From the NCBI GenBank assembly GCA_964019695.1, contig CAXHUL010000503.1:620001-684000 (forward strand): a stretch of DNA of 64,000 nt. Reading direction: 5' to 3'. A program made the translations under genes and the position numbers. This document shows, one piece after another, positions 23,925 through 34,700 of the stretch. The notes under the pieces were generated by a model, which saw only the letters and a program-made list of their open reading frames with translations, was not told the origin of the DNA and did not search any database. How positions within the stretch are numbered: position 1 is the first letter of the stretch; the number at the start of each line of letters is the position of its first letter. Origin of the DNA: Loripinus fragilis. Lineage: Eukaryota > Mollusca > Bivalvia > Lucinida > Lucinidae.

Positions 23925-24870
23925 CAATATCTTGAGAACAACTTTATAGAATTTACCCAATTTTGTATGTGCATTGACATTGAAATATCTTTCGACATGA
24001 TCTAGATTGGGATTTTACACATCATTTTTCAGACATTTGTACCAGAGTTATGGCCCTTGATTTACGCCAGAATTTTGTTTCCGCTCAATATCTTTATAAC
24101 AAATTGACCGATTTTCACTAAATTTTATATATATGCATTCATATTGATATGATCTAGCTTGGGATTGTTACACGTCATTTTTCGCACATTTTTACCAGAG
24201 TAATGGCCCTTGATTTATGCCAAAATTTTGTATCCGCTAAATATCTTGAGAACAAATTGACAGATTTTCACTAAATTATATATATATGTATTTTTATTGA
24301 TACGATTTAGGTTGGGATTGTTACACACGATTTTTAGAACATTTATACGAGTGTCATGGCCCTTGATATATGCCAGAGTTTTGTTTCCACTTAATATCTT
24401 GTGAAAAAAAAACTGACAGATTTTCACTAAATTTTATATATTCATTCTTATTAAAAAGATCTAGGTTTATGACTTATTTGTAACAGTTATGACCCTTGAT
24501 TCACGTCAGAATTTCATTTCCACTCAGTATCTTTAGAACAAATGGAAAGAATTTGACCAAACTTTATAAATGCAGTTATATGGACAGGATCTGTGTCAAT
24601 AGGATTTTTACCTTTTATCTTTCACAAATTTGTAACAAAGTTATGGCCCTTGATTGACAACAGAATTTTGTTTCTGCTCAATATCTTTAGGACAAATGGA
24701 TAGAATTTCACCAAATTTTGTAAATGTATATATATTTATAAGATATATGTTGGGATTGCTATCTTCCATATTTTGCTTTTTGTAACAGAGCTTTAGCCCT
24801 TCATTGATGTCAGGATTTTGTTTCTGCTCAATATTTTTAGAACATGGCCTTTTTATAGCATAAAAACCCC
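23925..24870. repeat. Diverged tandem repeat, ~148-bp unit, 6-7 copies
   Basis: The phrase TTATGGCCCTTGATTTACGC recurs in variant form near 24050, 24200, 24353, 24487, 24640 and 24792. Each is followed by 'CAGAATTTTGTTTCCGCTCAATATCTT' type sequence. Spacing is 134-153 bp and divergence is high. Minus-strand ORFs at 24215 and 24641 are the repeat read through and show no protein domain. Confidence 0.88.
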
Positions 24871-25324
24871 TATGCATCTTTCATGCTAATGTGCGCCATT
24901 ATAATACTACAGAAATTCAACTTTTCGAATCGTTTCCCCAAAGCTTTCAATCAACAATATGAATTTATGCTATAATAGCGGTCAAGTATTTATTAACATT
25001 TGCTAGACCCCTCTGGTGCTGTTAAAACACCTGTCAGGCCTGGGTTACAACACCACCCTTGTCTCATCGCATTTATTTTATTTTGTTGTTTTATTTCCTT
25101 TTTATTAATAATAAACAAACCCTGAAGCTTCTAATCTTCTATCAAAGGGCACAACCCAAATATCTTCTCGTTAAGCAGTGTCAAATAAGTAGGTCAAATA
25201 TAGCAAAAACAAAGTAAATATTTGTTACCTCGCCACTATTTTGGGGCCTAAAAGTGTTATCCACTATTTACATCTAGTGCTTTATTCAAATGTACTTCAT
25301 ACTATTTTTTTCATTATAGCAAAC

Positions 25325-25375
25325 ACATTGAACCCTGATCAGACTGCTCCTAAAGGAACAGTCTAATCTGGGTCC
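25325..25375. repeat. Dispersed hairpin resembling a satellite submonomer core
   Basis: 'ACCCTGATCAGACTGCTCCT' faces 'AGGAACAGTCTAATCTGGGT' across two bases, giving a nearly perfect 20-bp stem. This is the same core as in the submonomers of the 1-12.3 kb satellite and is preceded by GCAAACACA-like sequence as in the satellite. Half of such a core also appears at 26555-26590. Confidence 0.75.
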
Positions 25376-25784
25376 ATATTGTTCGCAATATAGGCTACAC
25401 ATGAAAGAGCAGACAAAAATTTCCTGGTGGTAATTGTCAAAAATACGAAATAAATTCAATACGAAAAAATAACCACAATAGTTTGCCTACGTTGTACCCT
25501 TTGAGACAGACGCATGCCTTTTATCTAGATGATGAAAATGTGAATGGACAGACAGACGGACAGACGGCAACTACACCAGATCATGCATCAGGTTATATCA
25601 TGTTATTAATTGGATATTTTACATGTTAGAAAGGAAGCCTATAGCATTTGCTTGCATAATTCGACAGTTTGCCTTCTTTTGGCAGACGGTATGTTTTATC
25701 GTTAAACCGATCACATTTTGCACCAGTTCAATTATAAGAAAATACCCCCAAATAGCAGTTTTACTTCATAGTGAGTAACAACTC

Positions 25785-25860
25785 ATAACTATTCGCAGTA
25801 CACATTTTTCTTATGAATTTGCTATCTGCAGTACACATCCGCACCTATTCGCGGTACACA
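25785..25860 (-). repeat. Subterminal motif cluster (right, inverted)
   Basis: CTATTCGCAGTACACA, 'CTATCTGCAGTACACA' and 'CTATTCGCGGTACACA' are minus-strand copies of the motif at 22830-22900. Their inverted placement relative to the left cluster supports the two outer repeats being ends of one element. Confidence 0.65.
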
Positions 25861-27212
25861 ACAGGATTTAAATATGAGCCCATAATTGGCTTAATTTAAA
25901 GATTCTAACTTAAACGCTTGTAAAAACGTTTATTTTCTATAATTTCACTTGCATTCCATTGGAAAAATCGACAAAATCCACATGCTATCCTCGTATAAAG
26001 TGAAAGTAAATGTCAAAATGATGTGTGTTTTTGGTACCAGCTTTCCGATTGATGATCCATTCCAGCCTTCAAATTCGTTAATGAACAAATACAGCTACTT
26101 ACGGTTCAAGCTTCATATATCCACTATTTATGTATTGCAAATGTTTTGCAAAACTTTAGCGATTTTATAATGAAATGGGCTATTTTTGAAGAGCACTCAT
26201 CCTCGTGTGTTGTTTATTCTCGATTCAGTGGTACGCTATTTCCGGTTTCGATGATAGACGGTGATTATGCAAATCTACTGTGAGAACTGAAGTCCTGCAT
26301 GGAATAAAATAAGAATTTCAAAAGTATAACACACTTATGGCAAGTCACTGTAGCTGAAAGTTCAGGTTTATCTATACTAATCACTATTTAGAAAATCATT
26401 ATCTCACAAGCTTTTGTTTTGGGTATAAAATTTGGCATGAATTTAAAATGCGAGCATTACAATTAAAACAGTGTTTACCTTTATTTCTTGAAGGGCCAAT
26501 CAGTACAAAAGTCTTATCCCGAGTCATCTACTGAAACATCTGGACCAACAGTATAGACCCAGATCTGACTGCTCCTGCAGCAGCAATTTAAGCTAGGTAC
26601 CAACTGTTTGCCAGTTGCATTTACATTGATAAGTATGCTTGCAAGTATATGCAATAGTCGTCTGAAGCTGAAACCATTTTTGATAGGTTTTTTGCTGCAT
26701 TTTTTATTGGTTAAAGCAAGTTTTTGACTAAAATATTTTGATAGATTAAATGCTACAGTTCCCATGAAACAATGAAATTTGGGAGTTGTATAGCTGAAAA
26801 ACTTAAATGATTAGGATTTAAGTAAGGTTTATAGATACATAAGATGATGCAGGCAGAGCTTTGCATATGATCTTTGGAATGATGTCTATCAGACTTCTCA
26901 GCAAGTAAATACACATTATTTCCTGACCCTTATCATTTTCCAGAACTAGGTGACCTCCAGGTAATATAATAGCAGCTGTGTTGTATAATAATCAATTGTG
27001 TATTCAGTATGTGGGTCAGAATAATTGGTCAGTTTCTTCTGCATATGCATAGTGAAAGGATCTAAGATATTGTGCTGACATTTTTAAACTAAATAATTTA
27101 ATGTTTAAATATCAGTTTGTTACATTAAATTCTGTATCATTCAATATAAAAGAACGATTTATTAAAGTGTGATTTATTCTCAAATAAACTGTGATTCTTC
27201 AGTAACAGTAAA

Positions 27213-28541
27213 ATGTCTTCTAAAAGAAGAGCTTCAAAAAGAAAGAGCTGTGAGCTGAATATGAGTAATCCAAAGAATTGGACTAAACAAAAACTGATTA
27301 CAGAAATAAATAACATTGGTATTAAAGTGCCTCATAATTTACGTGTTACAGCACTACTTCAGATTTTTATGGAAAATAAAACTCCTCAGGATAATATTCA
27401 AGACATTATTCCAGAAACTGCAGTTTCTAATGAAGTCATAAGAACTGCCACAAATGAGAACTCCACTGTGGGAGTTGAAGCAGCAGCCGCGCAAGCGTTG
27501 ACAGCAATGGCAAACAGTGGATCAGTACAGAGTGCCAGTTATGTTAAAGGCCTTGAACATACTTATCCAGCCAATCACATGTACACAGGGCTCAGTAGTA
27601 ATACAGCTTCAGCGTCTGTGCCAGACAGTGTTTTTACCGTGGAAAGGAATATAAATGGAATGCTAAACCAGACATCTCATCAGACTTTCGATATGGAAAA
27701 AGTTATGAGAACAATGAGGCAACCAAGAGTGGCAGCCGAGAGCTTCAGAAATGTAGTAATTGTTTCACCCCATCTGAGGTCACAGATACTTGCTGGTAAG
27801 GACATTAATTTAGCTCTGTTATTAATACCCAGCAATGACTCTACAACTGAACACAGGCGAGTAGACTTTGATGGGATTGAATATATCATGAAACCTGGGG
27901 ATCCTAGACTATCAAAAAATCTAACTTTGGGTGAATTTATTGTTGCCTTTGGGAAATACAAAAACATAATATGTGAGGTCATGCCACATCGTAGAACAGA
28001 ATTGGATCAGTACGAAAGAGATGTAGTTGAAATGGCGAACAATTTTGGAGGGACTCGTTTCTATGACTACCATAAGGCATTCTCAGCCAAAGCAGCAGCT
28101 TTGCTGCATCAAAGACAGGTTAAAGTGGATTGGTCTATCCGTGACAATAGTTTGTTCTGCACCATGTTTGCTGGAATGAAAATAAATGTATGTGGACTTT
28201 GTGCCAGTGTTAATCATGCATCTGACTTTTGCCCTCTCTTGGTTAACCCCAATTTGAAGAAACATAATCCAGGAAATATTGGATATAATAAACACCAGAC
28301 AATTTATGGTACTTATGGAAATGCCAAAAAAGCACCTCTCTTTCAAGGAAGACAACTTTGTATTGATTACAATGAAAGATCATGCCAACGACCAGCTTGC
28401 AAGTTCTTGCATTTGTGTTTTGACTGTTTTAGCCCTCATCCTAAAACAAAATGTCCAGCCAAAACACATGACAATGGAGAAAATAATGTAAAAGGGAAGG
28501 ACAAGAAACCACAAGAGAAGTTTGAGAAAAGTAATCAATGA
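27213..28541 (+). CDS. gag: Gag-like protein of the DIRS/Ngaro-type retrotransposon
   Basis: The 442-residue ORF is intact. It begins with a basic segment and a SAP-like stretch (about residues 23-56, with TKQKLITEINNIGIKVP). The middle (about 170-320) is unrecognised but compact and lacks gaps. The C-terminal part has a zinc knuckle of the CX2CX4HX4C type (C327, C330, H335, C340). It is followed by a CCCH-like cluster (C383, C391, C396, H400, then C402 and C405), as in other metazoan DIRS gag proteins. The tail is very basic. It would package element RNA. The ATG at 27213 is the first in frame and starts the basic N terminus. Its stop is TGA followed by CTA, and the next ORF continues in the same frame. 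Confidence 0.88.
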   Translation: MSSKRRASKRKSCELNMSNPKNWTKQKLITEINNIGIKVPHNLRVTALLQIFMENKTPQDNIQDIIPETAVSNEVIRTATNENSTVGVEAAAAQALTAMANSGSVQSASYVKGLEHTYPANHMYTGLSSNTASASVPDSVFTVERNINGMLNQTSHQTFDMEKVMRTMRQPRVAAESFRNVVIVSPHLRSQILAGKDINLALLLIPSNDSTTEHRRVDFDGIEYIMKPGDPRLSKNLTLGEFIVAFGKYKNIICEVMPHRRTELDQYERDVVEMANNFGGTRFYDYHKAFSAKAAALLHQRQVKVDWSIRDNSLFCTMFAGMKINVCGLCASVNHASDFCPLLVNPNLKKHNPGNIGYNKHQTIYGTYGNAKKAPLFQGRQLCIDYNERSCQRPACKFLHLCFDCFSPHPKTKCPAKTHDNGENNVKGKDKKPQEKFEKSNQ

Positions 28542-30173
28542 CTACCCCTAGACTTAAACTTACAGGCAACAACACCAATAAACATTGAACAACTTAGATC
28601 AGATCTTAAGGGACACCCAGATATAAACTTTGTGAATTATTTATGCACTGGCTTGAAAGATGGTTTTGATCCTGGAATATCTGAGTTACCCAAAGAGACT
28701 TACGTATGCAGAAATAATAAATCTGCGCGTAAACAGCCATCTGACGTTGACCATTTAATAGAAAATGAAGTGAATAAGGGATACCTGTTGGGGCCTTTCA
28801 AAGATTCTCCATTTGGCATATTTAGAGTATCACCTATTGGCATTGCTGAAGGAAAGTATTCAAAGAAAAAACGTTTAATAGTTGATCTCTCAGCACCATA
28901 TGAACATTCAAGTGTGATCAGTATTAATGACTTAATAGATAAGGAAACAAAATCATTAACTTATGTAACCATTGACAGTGCTATTGGACTAATTAAAAGT
29001 GCAGGTGTAGGAGCCCTTATGTGCAAGTGTGACATCTCTGACGCATTCAAATTAGTTCCCTTGAAACCTCAGACATAGAGTATGTTTGGTATCAAATGGA
29101 AGACTTTATACTATTTCTATCAAAGATTGGTATTTGTGTGTCGCTCAAGTCCTAAATTATTTGACCAACTTTCAATTGCTATATGTTGGATTGCAAAACA
29201 TAAATACAAAATAGACAATATCATACATTTGCTAGATGATTTTTTGACTGTTGAACCAGCTACCAATGAAGGAGATCGAACAATGGCTTTACTGACTATG
29301 TTATTCAAAAAATTAAACATTCCTTTATCTCCAAAAAAGACAATGGGTCCCCTCACTAAGCTGGAATACTTAGGAATCATCTTAGATTCAGTGAACATGC
29401 AAGCTGAGCTACCACAAGATAAAGTACAGAGACTTATAAAAATGTTACATAAATATTCTAAGAAAACTAGTTGTACTAAATTGGCAATTTTGAGTTTATT
29501 AGGACACATGAGTTTTGCCTCTAAAGTTATTGTGCCTGGACGTAGTTTTATGTCATATTTGTTACAGTTGACAAAAGGTGTAAATAATAACCATGACATT
29601 GTGTATTTAAATGATGACTGTAAACAGGGTATGAAAATGTGGAAAAAATTCCTGCAACATTGGAATGGAGTTTCATTTTTTATAGATAGCACAGTTACAA
29701 ATGAAGATATTGAACTGTTTACCGATGCTTCATCTACTAAAGGTTTTGGTGGTTATTATGCTGGAAAATGGTTCCAGGGCTCCTGGCCAAAGGAGCTGTC
29801 AATGAATACTTCAGAAAGCAAATCTCTGTCTATGGCATTTTTAGAATTGTATCCTTTAGTCATGGCAGCAATGATTTGGGGACATCAATGGTCTAAGAAG
29901 CGTATTATATTCAGATGTGATAATTTAGGCACAGTTCATATTCTACGTAAAGGAAGGTCAAAATGCTCAAGTATAATGTTGTTGATGAGACGTTTAACAT
30001 GGTGTGCTGCCACAAACAATTTCAGCTTCTACTCAGAATTTATACCTGGTGTAAAAAATTCTATAAGTGATGCTATTTCGAGATTTCAGGAGGAGAGGTT
30101 TCGTCAGCTAGCTCCAGATGCAGAGAAGAATCCAGTACCATGTATTCCCTACCAGGAAATAATCTATCCTTAA
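28542..30173 (+). CDS. pol: Reverse transcriptase-RNase H (pol), in frame with gag, one internal TAG
   Basis: The frame is open directly after the gag TGA (28539-28541), and no ATG is needed until well inside the domain. RT motifs: LIVDLSAPYEHS, the motif A CDISDAF with aspartates at 29031 and 29040, and the catalytic LLDDFL with aspartates at 29235 and 29238. RNase H follows with ELFTDASS (Asp at 29724), the glutamate of FLELYPL, FRCDN and NSISDAISR, so all four acidic residues are present. A TAG at 29076-29078 splits the frame between motif A and FGIKWK; the reading frame is unchanged on both sides. The usual glycine of the (L/V)FG-RSSP motif is valine here (LVFVCRSSP). The end overlaps the recombinase ORF by 34 bases. 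Either this copy is recently dead or the TAG is suppressed; I favour a dead copy. Confidence 0.85.
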
Positions 30174-31180
30174 ACTCTGTTGTGGACTATTTATGGTCAG
30201 AAGCTGTGGGTGGTAGAACTAAACAAGCATACAATACAGGTATGAGATGTTTCAGAACATTCTTAGCCTTGAATAACTTTATTTGTGATGGATCAATACC
30301 TGTGGTTGATGAAAATATGCTCATCTTATTTGTGGCCCATTGTTTCAGTGTCCTACATCTGAAATATGGTACAATCAAATTATACTTGAATGGAATTAGA
30401 TTTCATTACTTACAACTGGGCATCAAGAACCCACTGTGTGATTCTAGCCCCAATCTGGAGCGCTTACATACAATTTTAAGAGCCATTAGGAGAATTCAAG
30501 GTTCAACGGTACGGAGTAGACTGCCTATAACTTTTGACATTTTGCACAACATGTGCAAAAGGATAAGGAAGGGACTTTTCTCACCATTTCTAAATATAAT
30601 GTTAGAGGCTGCTTTTACTGTAGCTTTCTTTGGTTTTCTAAGATGTGGTGAATTCACTTGCAAAAGTGTTTTTGACCCTCAGATAAATTTAACAATGGAT
30701 GATGTTACTATTGAAGAAGATTCATCAAGTGTCAAGATACTTTTGAAAGCATCAAAAACTGACCCTTTCCGACGAGGAGTAGTTGTGAATTTATTTAGAA
30801 CTGGACACTCTGTATGTCCAGTCACTGCTGTGCTTAATTACCTTAAAACTATTCCCAGCCACTTGAAGAGAAAAGGTCAGCCATTCTTCTTAAATGACAA
30901 GTTACAGCCTCTCACAAGACATTTTTTCTTGCAACAGCTTAAAACTGTGTTGCAATCCATGGGATTGGATCATAGCCAATTGGGACAAGGTCATTCATTT
31001 AGAATTGGGGCAGCTAGTAGTTGTAGTAAAGCAGGAATTGAAGACCATTTAATTAAAACACTGGGAAGGTGGTCTTCAGATTGTTATATAAGGTACATTC
31101 ACACACCATTATCAGCTGAGAAAAATGTGCTATTAATAATACCTGGGATTCCCTGCTGGATCATATATGCTTGTTCATAA
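30140..31180 (+). CDS. Tyrosine recombinase of the DIRS/Ngaro-type retrotransposon
   Basis: The 346-residue ORF is intact. The N-terminal part (about 15-110) resembles the core-binding domain of phage-integrase-type enzymes. The catalytic domain has Arg168 (FGFLRCGEFT), Lys203/206 (LLKASKTDPF), His285-x-x-Arg288 (GHSFRIGAAS), Trp311 in LGRWSSDCY and the nucleophile candidate Tyr319 in YIRYIHTP, so the full R-K-H-R-W-Y set is present. It would integrate the circular cDNA by recombination, so no integrase-type target duplication is expected. The ATG at 30140 lies 34 bases inside pol in another frame, so translation must restart or shift. The last ~25 residues are hydrophobic and not conserved in the family as far as I know. 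Confidence 0.9.
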   Translation: MYSLPGNNLSLNSVVDYLWSEAVGGRTKQAYNTGMRCFRTFLALNNFICDGSIPVVDENMLILFVAHCFSVLHLKYGTIKLYLNGIRFHYLQLGIKNPLCDSSPNLERLHTILRAIRRIQGSTVRSRLPITFDILHNMCKRIRKGLFSPFLNIMLEAAFTVAFFGFLRCGEFTCKSVFDPQINLTMDDVTIEEDSSSVKILLKASKTDPFRRGVVVNLFRTGHSVCPVTAVLNYLKTIPSHLKRKGQPFFLNDKLQPLTRHFFLQQLKTVLQSMGLDHSQLGQGHSFRIGAASSCSKAGIEDHLIKTLGRWSSDCYIRYIHTPLSAEKNVLLIIPGIPCWIIYACS

Positions 31181-31426
31181 GATGTGTTTATAATGTGAAT
31201 GAAGTATTTTCTTAAGTGCAGTAAACAAGTGTTGAGATCATGTGTACATATCAACCTCTATATAACACTATTCTTTATACAGGGTTTGAAAAGTCATTGC
31301 CAGACCATCAAATGTCTTGGACTGATTTTTGCTTATAACTCTGGTTATAGCAGGGATCAGGTAGCTAATGCATACTTGATTGGGACCAGATAAGTGTTAT
31401 AAAGAGGTTATGGTGTATGTTATAGG

Positions 31427-31700
31427 ATCATTAAAGTGTTTTCTGTATTCTGTGTCAATTCATGGAATTAATATTCATAACGGACTTATTGTGTTTATTC
31501 ACCATTCAGTGTATTGGAATGCATACCTTGGAATTAGTATTTCATCATTATTTGATGTCTACATAAGTGGCATTGTTAAACGGAGTTAAAGTGTTTATTC
31601 ACCATTCAGTGTATATTGGAATACAAAGTCGTGCTTATTCAGCATTCAGAATCGGAATAATACTCGGCAGTAATAAGGAGAAATATTTCATCATATTTCA
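31427..31700 (+). repeat. Direct repeats near the 3' end of the retrotransposon
   Basis: GTGTTTATTCACCATTCAGT starts at 31491 and again at 31591, exactly 100 bp apart, each followed by GTAT, (AT), TGGAAT and preceded by AACGGA-TTA. A weaker third copy (GTGCTTATTCAGCATTCAGA) starts at 31631, and a weaker one precedes at about 31430. Repeats separated by a short spacer near the 3' end are what the B1-A2-B2 arrangement of Ngaro-type split direct repeats would look like. The matching A1 copy at the 5' end was not convincingly found. Confidence 0.75.
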
Positions 31701-34700
31701 TTATAAATTCCTTTCAATTCAAGCAACATGTACTTCTGTGGAATAATACTTTTTTTTTACCTATTGTATATATATAATTGAGTCCCAACATGTACTTTTC
31801 AGCAATGTGACATAGTTTTTAACCAGTGTAGAATCAGTCAAGCCTGTGCAGCCTCCTTTTAATCTCAGAAACTCCTAATGATGATTCGCCAGTAGCATGG
31901 CAGTCATGAAATATCCAAGTGACTAGCTCTGATTAGACTGCAAGTATGTGAAGGCTGATCAGAGGCTACCACATTGCTGAAAATCTCATGTTGCGACAAA
32001 TATGTATGCTTATCCTATTTTAACAGACAATGATGTGCTACATTGAACGAAACACTAGCATCAATGTGTATCACACACAGAGAACTTTGATGTGCCCATA
32101 TGACTCATGGAGAAGCAGATGCTTCAATCAGAACATTTCAACATCCATATTAGAACTTTTATGGTTCATTCTTTGAATTGTGGTGGACTTATTATTATTA
32201 TTTTTCTTTAAATTCTTTCTCATTCAATTAAATTTTGGGGTCAACTCGATGTATAATTCAGGTGTCAATATAATTTAGATAATACAGTCACCAGGGACCT
32301 CTCTATTGACTAGACCTAAACACATCTCGTTTGGGGATAGGCTCATGTTCCTGAAATCTCTCTTAAGATTCAGCAACACTTGCTCGAGCCCCCCAAATTT
32401 CATTGCTGCTGATAATTACCTGCCTGTGCCTACAGGTAGAGTTATCATTCTTTTGCAATTTCGGCTGAGCTGGTCCCTATGGTGCCAATATTGAGTTAAT
32501 AAATTTTGAAATATAATTTTCGTTGTTTTCTATAATATTTGGCCATCCAGAGCCCGAAAAAAAATTCTGTTGGCATTTTTGAGTACATTTTGGCATCCAT
32601 GCTCAAAGTGTATCTTGATGTGTTTTAAGAAGGATAGGGGTGGATGCCAAGTCTGGAAATGCCCCAAAGTCCCAGAATTAGGTCAAAGGTCAACTGAGTG
32701 CAAATTCTTGTATATACGTCAGATTTTAGCGTTTCTATCAATTAGCTATCCAAAATTATGATTCAAAGTAACGCAAAATCTCTTTTGGATAATACAGCCA
32801 TGCTATATAAACAAACAGCATCACCAAGGCATGATGTGTGTTTGGATCAAAGGTCATTTAAGTGCAAAAACGGTGAAAATTGAAGCAATATTTTATTTAT
32901 AAAGGGGTAAAATTCAAATTTTAAGTTCCCTTCTATCCTAATGGAAGATTTTTTTTATTGCTATCCTGCTAGGTGTGTGACTATCATGTTTGGAAAGCAA
33001 TAATTTACCACGTTTCCCGCTGTCAAATATTCATAATAGGCATGTAAAGTATGTTACTGTATAAAATCAATTAAAATGTAATGCAACTAAGAATAACCAT
33101 TTCATTTTAAAGGATTAATTTTTTTGCTTGATGCTTTGTATGAATACGTCATTTTATGCAATTATCTATCCTTTTATACATAAGATGTGTTTAATTTGTT
33201 ACTTATGTTACTGTTTACCATCTGAAATTGAGTCATTTCTCAAAGGTATATGTTCCTAGCTACAGCTTTCATGAGGACTTGGCCATGATCTCATGCTTAT
33301 AGGACTAAAATATATTTCTTTTCTTATTACACACATTTGTTGTGTTTGTTCCAATCTATGAGTAATTGTAAAACACTTTTTACAAGGCCACTACCTGCTT
33401 ATTGCATATACTAAGCATAGCTTCATGAAAACACAAAGACCAAGCCTCCTTTCATAGAACATCAGGCGTGTTGAAACTATGATAGAACATGGTAAATATC
33501 ATATACTGGAAGGAATATATCTTCACATTGGTCTTCACATCGGCCTGTTTACAGATGGTAACATACATAACATAAAGCTAATATACAGGTACATTTCTAA
33601 TAATGACCATACAGTGAAACATTGTTAACTTTTTGTGGGGTATATCATGGAAATAGCCCTGACATTAAGGGTAATCCTCCATATAACTTTAAACATTTAA
33701 TTGTAGGGGTGTCCTTTCATTTGCACATATTCATGAAATGATGTGGATTCAAAAGCAGCATTTCTTTGATATCAGGCTGCTTGTGTAATCGTATTCCTGC
33801 ATATATAGAAGCATTATAGATATGATATTAAAGGTAACCTTTAATTTTAAAATACCATAAAATATATATCTATGTCTTTAACAGCGCAACTTTTTATACA
33901 ATGTAATTGTTTCAGTGTCGATAAATTCAATTCTAAATATCATTTAAACATATTTTGCTAATCAATTTTTGCAATGATGATAGAGATCAAATGCTATGAG
34001 GTAATTGGCATGTGTTTCTTTTATGTTATTTTAACTGTAAAATGCCAATGCAAGTTTTATTCCAAATTAAATTTCCCAAAAACAGATGTCTGGTGACTTC
34101 TTGGGAACATAGCCATTCAGCATATTAGAGCACCTGATGAGTTAATTGTGTTCATAGTTTTCCATCAGTTTGGGGTCATTTCTTAGCATTTAGAGTTAAT
34201 GTATCCTGAAATGGTTATCTAATATGTACATTTACTAGCATAATCCATTGGTTTAACATCTCCGATTTGCTTGATGTATATAAGATCCTAAGGTAGTAAA
34301 CTCGCCTGTTCTAGTGTAGAATCTATCTGTTAACCATGACAATTTGCTAAAACAGGGATTGATTGCATATATGGTAGGTGACTAACATTAATGTATACAT
34401 CTACTGCTCGTAGATACAAGTGCAATATATCAGATTGGATAGTACTTGTAACTGGTAACATACTCGAAATGTGTAGTTTTAATATGGCATTACGCTTGAA
34501 ATAAAACCGAACTACTTTCCTTTCACTATATACAATACAGTCCTCAAACTCTGTTAGTCTTCACAAATATCTACAAGGATATAGGTACAAGAGTGAGCAA
34601 GTTTATGCTTAAAATGCTTTCTGCAAGCTGTTGTCAGCAATGTTGTTCCCATTTTCGATGGTTTTGCATATATATTTAAGACTATCACAATAAGCCTAGT

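Larger units (their letters stand above)
22422..26264. mobile_element. Candidate 3.84-kb DNA transposon with 45-bp TIRs (no transposase seen)
   Basis: Positions 22422-22466 (starting TCACCGTCTATCATCGAAAC) are the exact reverse complement of 26220-26264. TTA flanks both ends (22419-22421 and 26265-26267), which fits the TWA duplication of PIF/Harbinger elements, though a 3-bp match is weak. Inside the termini, a TGTACTGCGAATAG-type motif recurs in opposite orientation near each end. The interior has no recognisable transposase and is filled by a SINE, a MITE fragment, a ~148-bp tandem array and a hairpin, so it would be a non-autonomous, secondarily invaded element. A chance pair of copies of a smaller repeat is the main alternative. 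Confidence 0.72.
27100..31690 (+). mobile_element. Tyrosine-recombinase retrotransposon (DIRS/Ngaro-type), nearly complete
   Basis: Gag, reverse transcriptase-RNase H and a tyrosine recombinase lie in order on one strand over 4 kb, which defines the DIRS order of retrotransposons. There is no integrase or protease. RNase H is followed at once by the recombinase, so the methyltransferase domain present in DIRS1 and PAT groups is absent. That, and direct repeats near the 3' end, fits a Ngaro-like element better. I could not fix the outer ends: the limits given are approximate, and long inverted termini were not found by eye. The left flank 26268-27100 is AT-rich with no other feature except a half hairpin core at 26555-26590. 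Confidence 0.85.

Noticed and set aside
25550..25572. GACAGACGG-type microsatellite as a separate element
   Set aside because: Only a few units long, and similar to tracts that occur by chance near other repeats.
29120..29692. 190-codon minus-strand ORF inside pol
   Set aside because: It is the antisense shadow of the RT-RNase H frame, whose motifs are clear on the plus strand.
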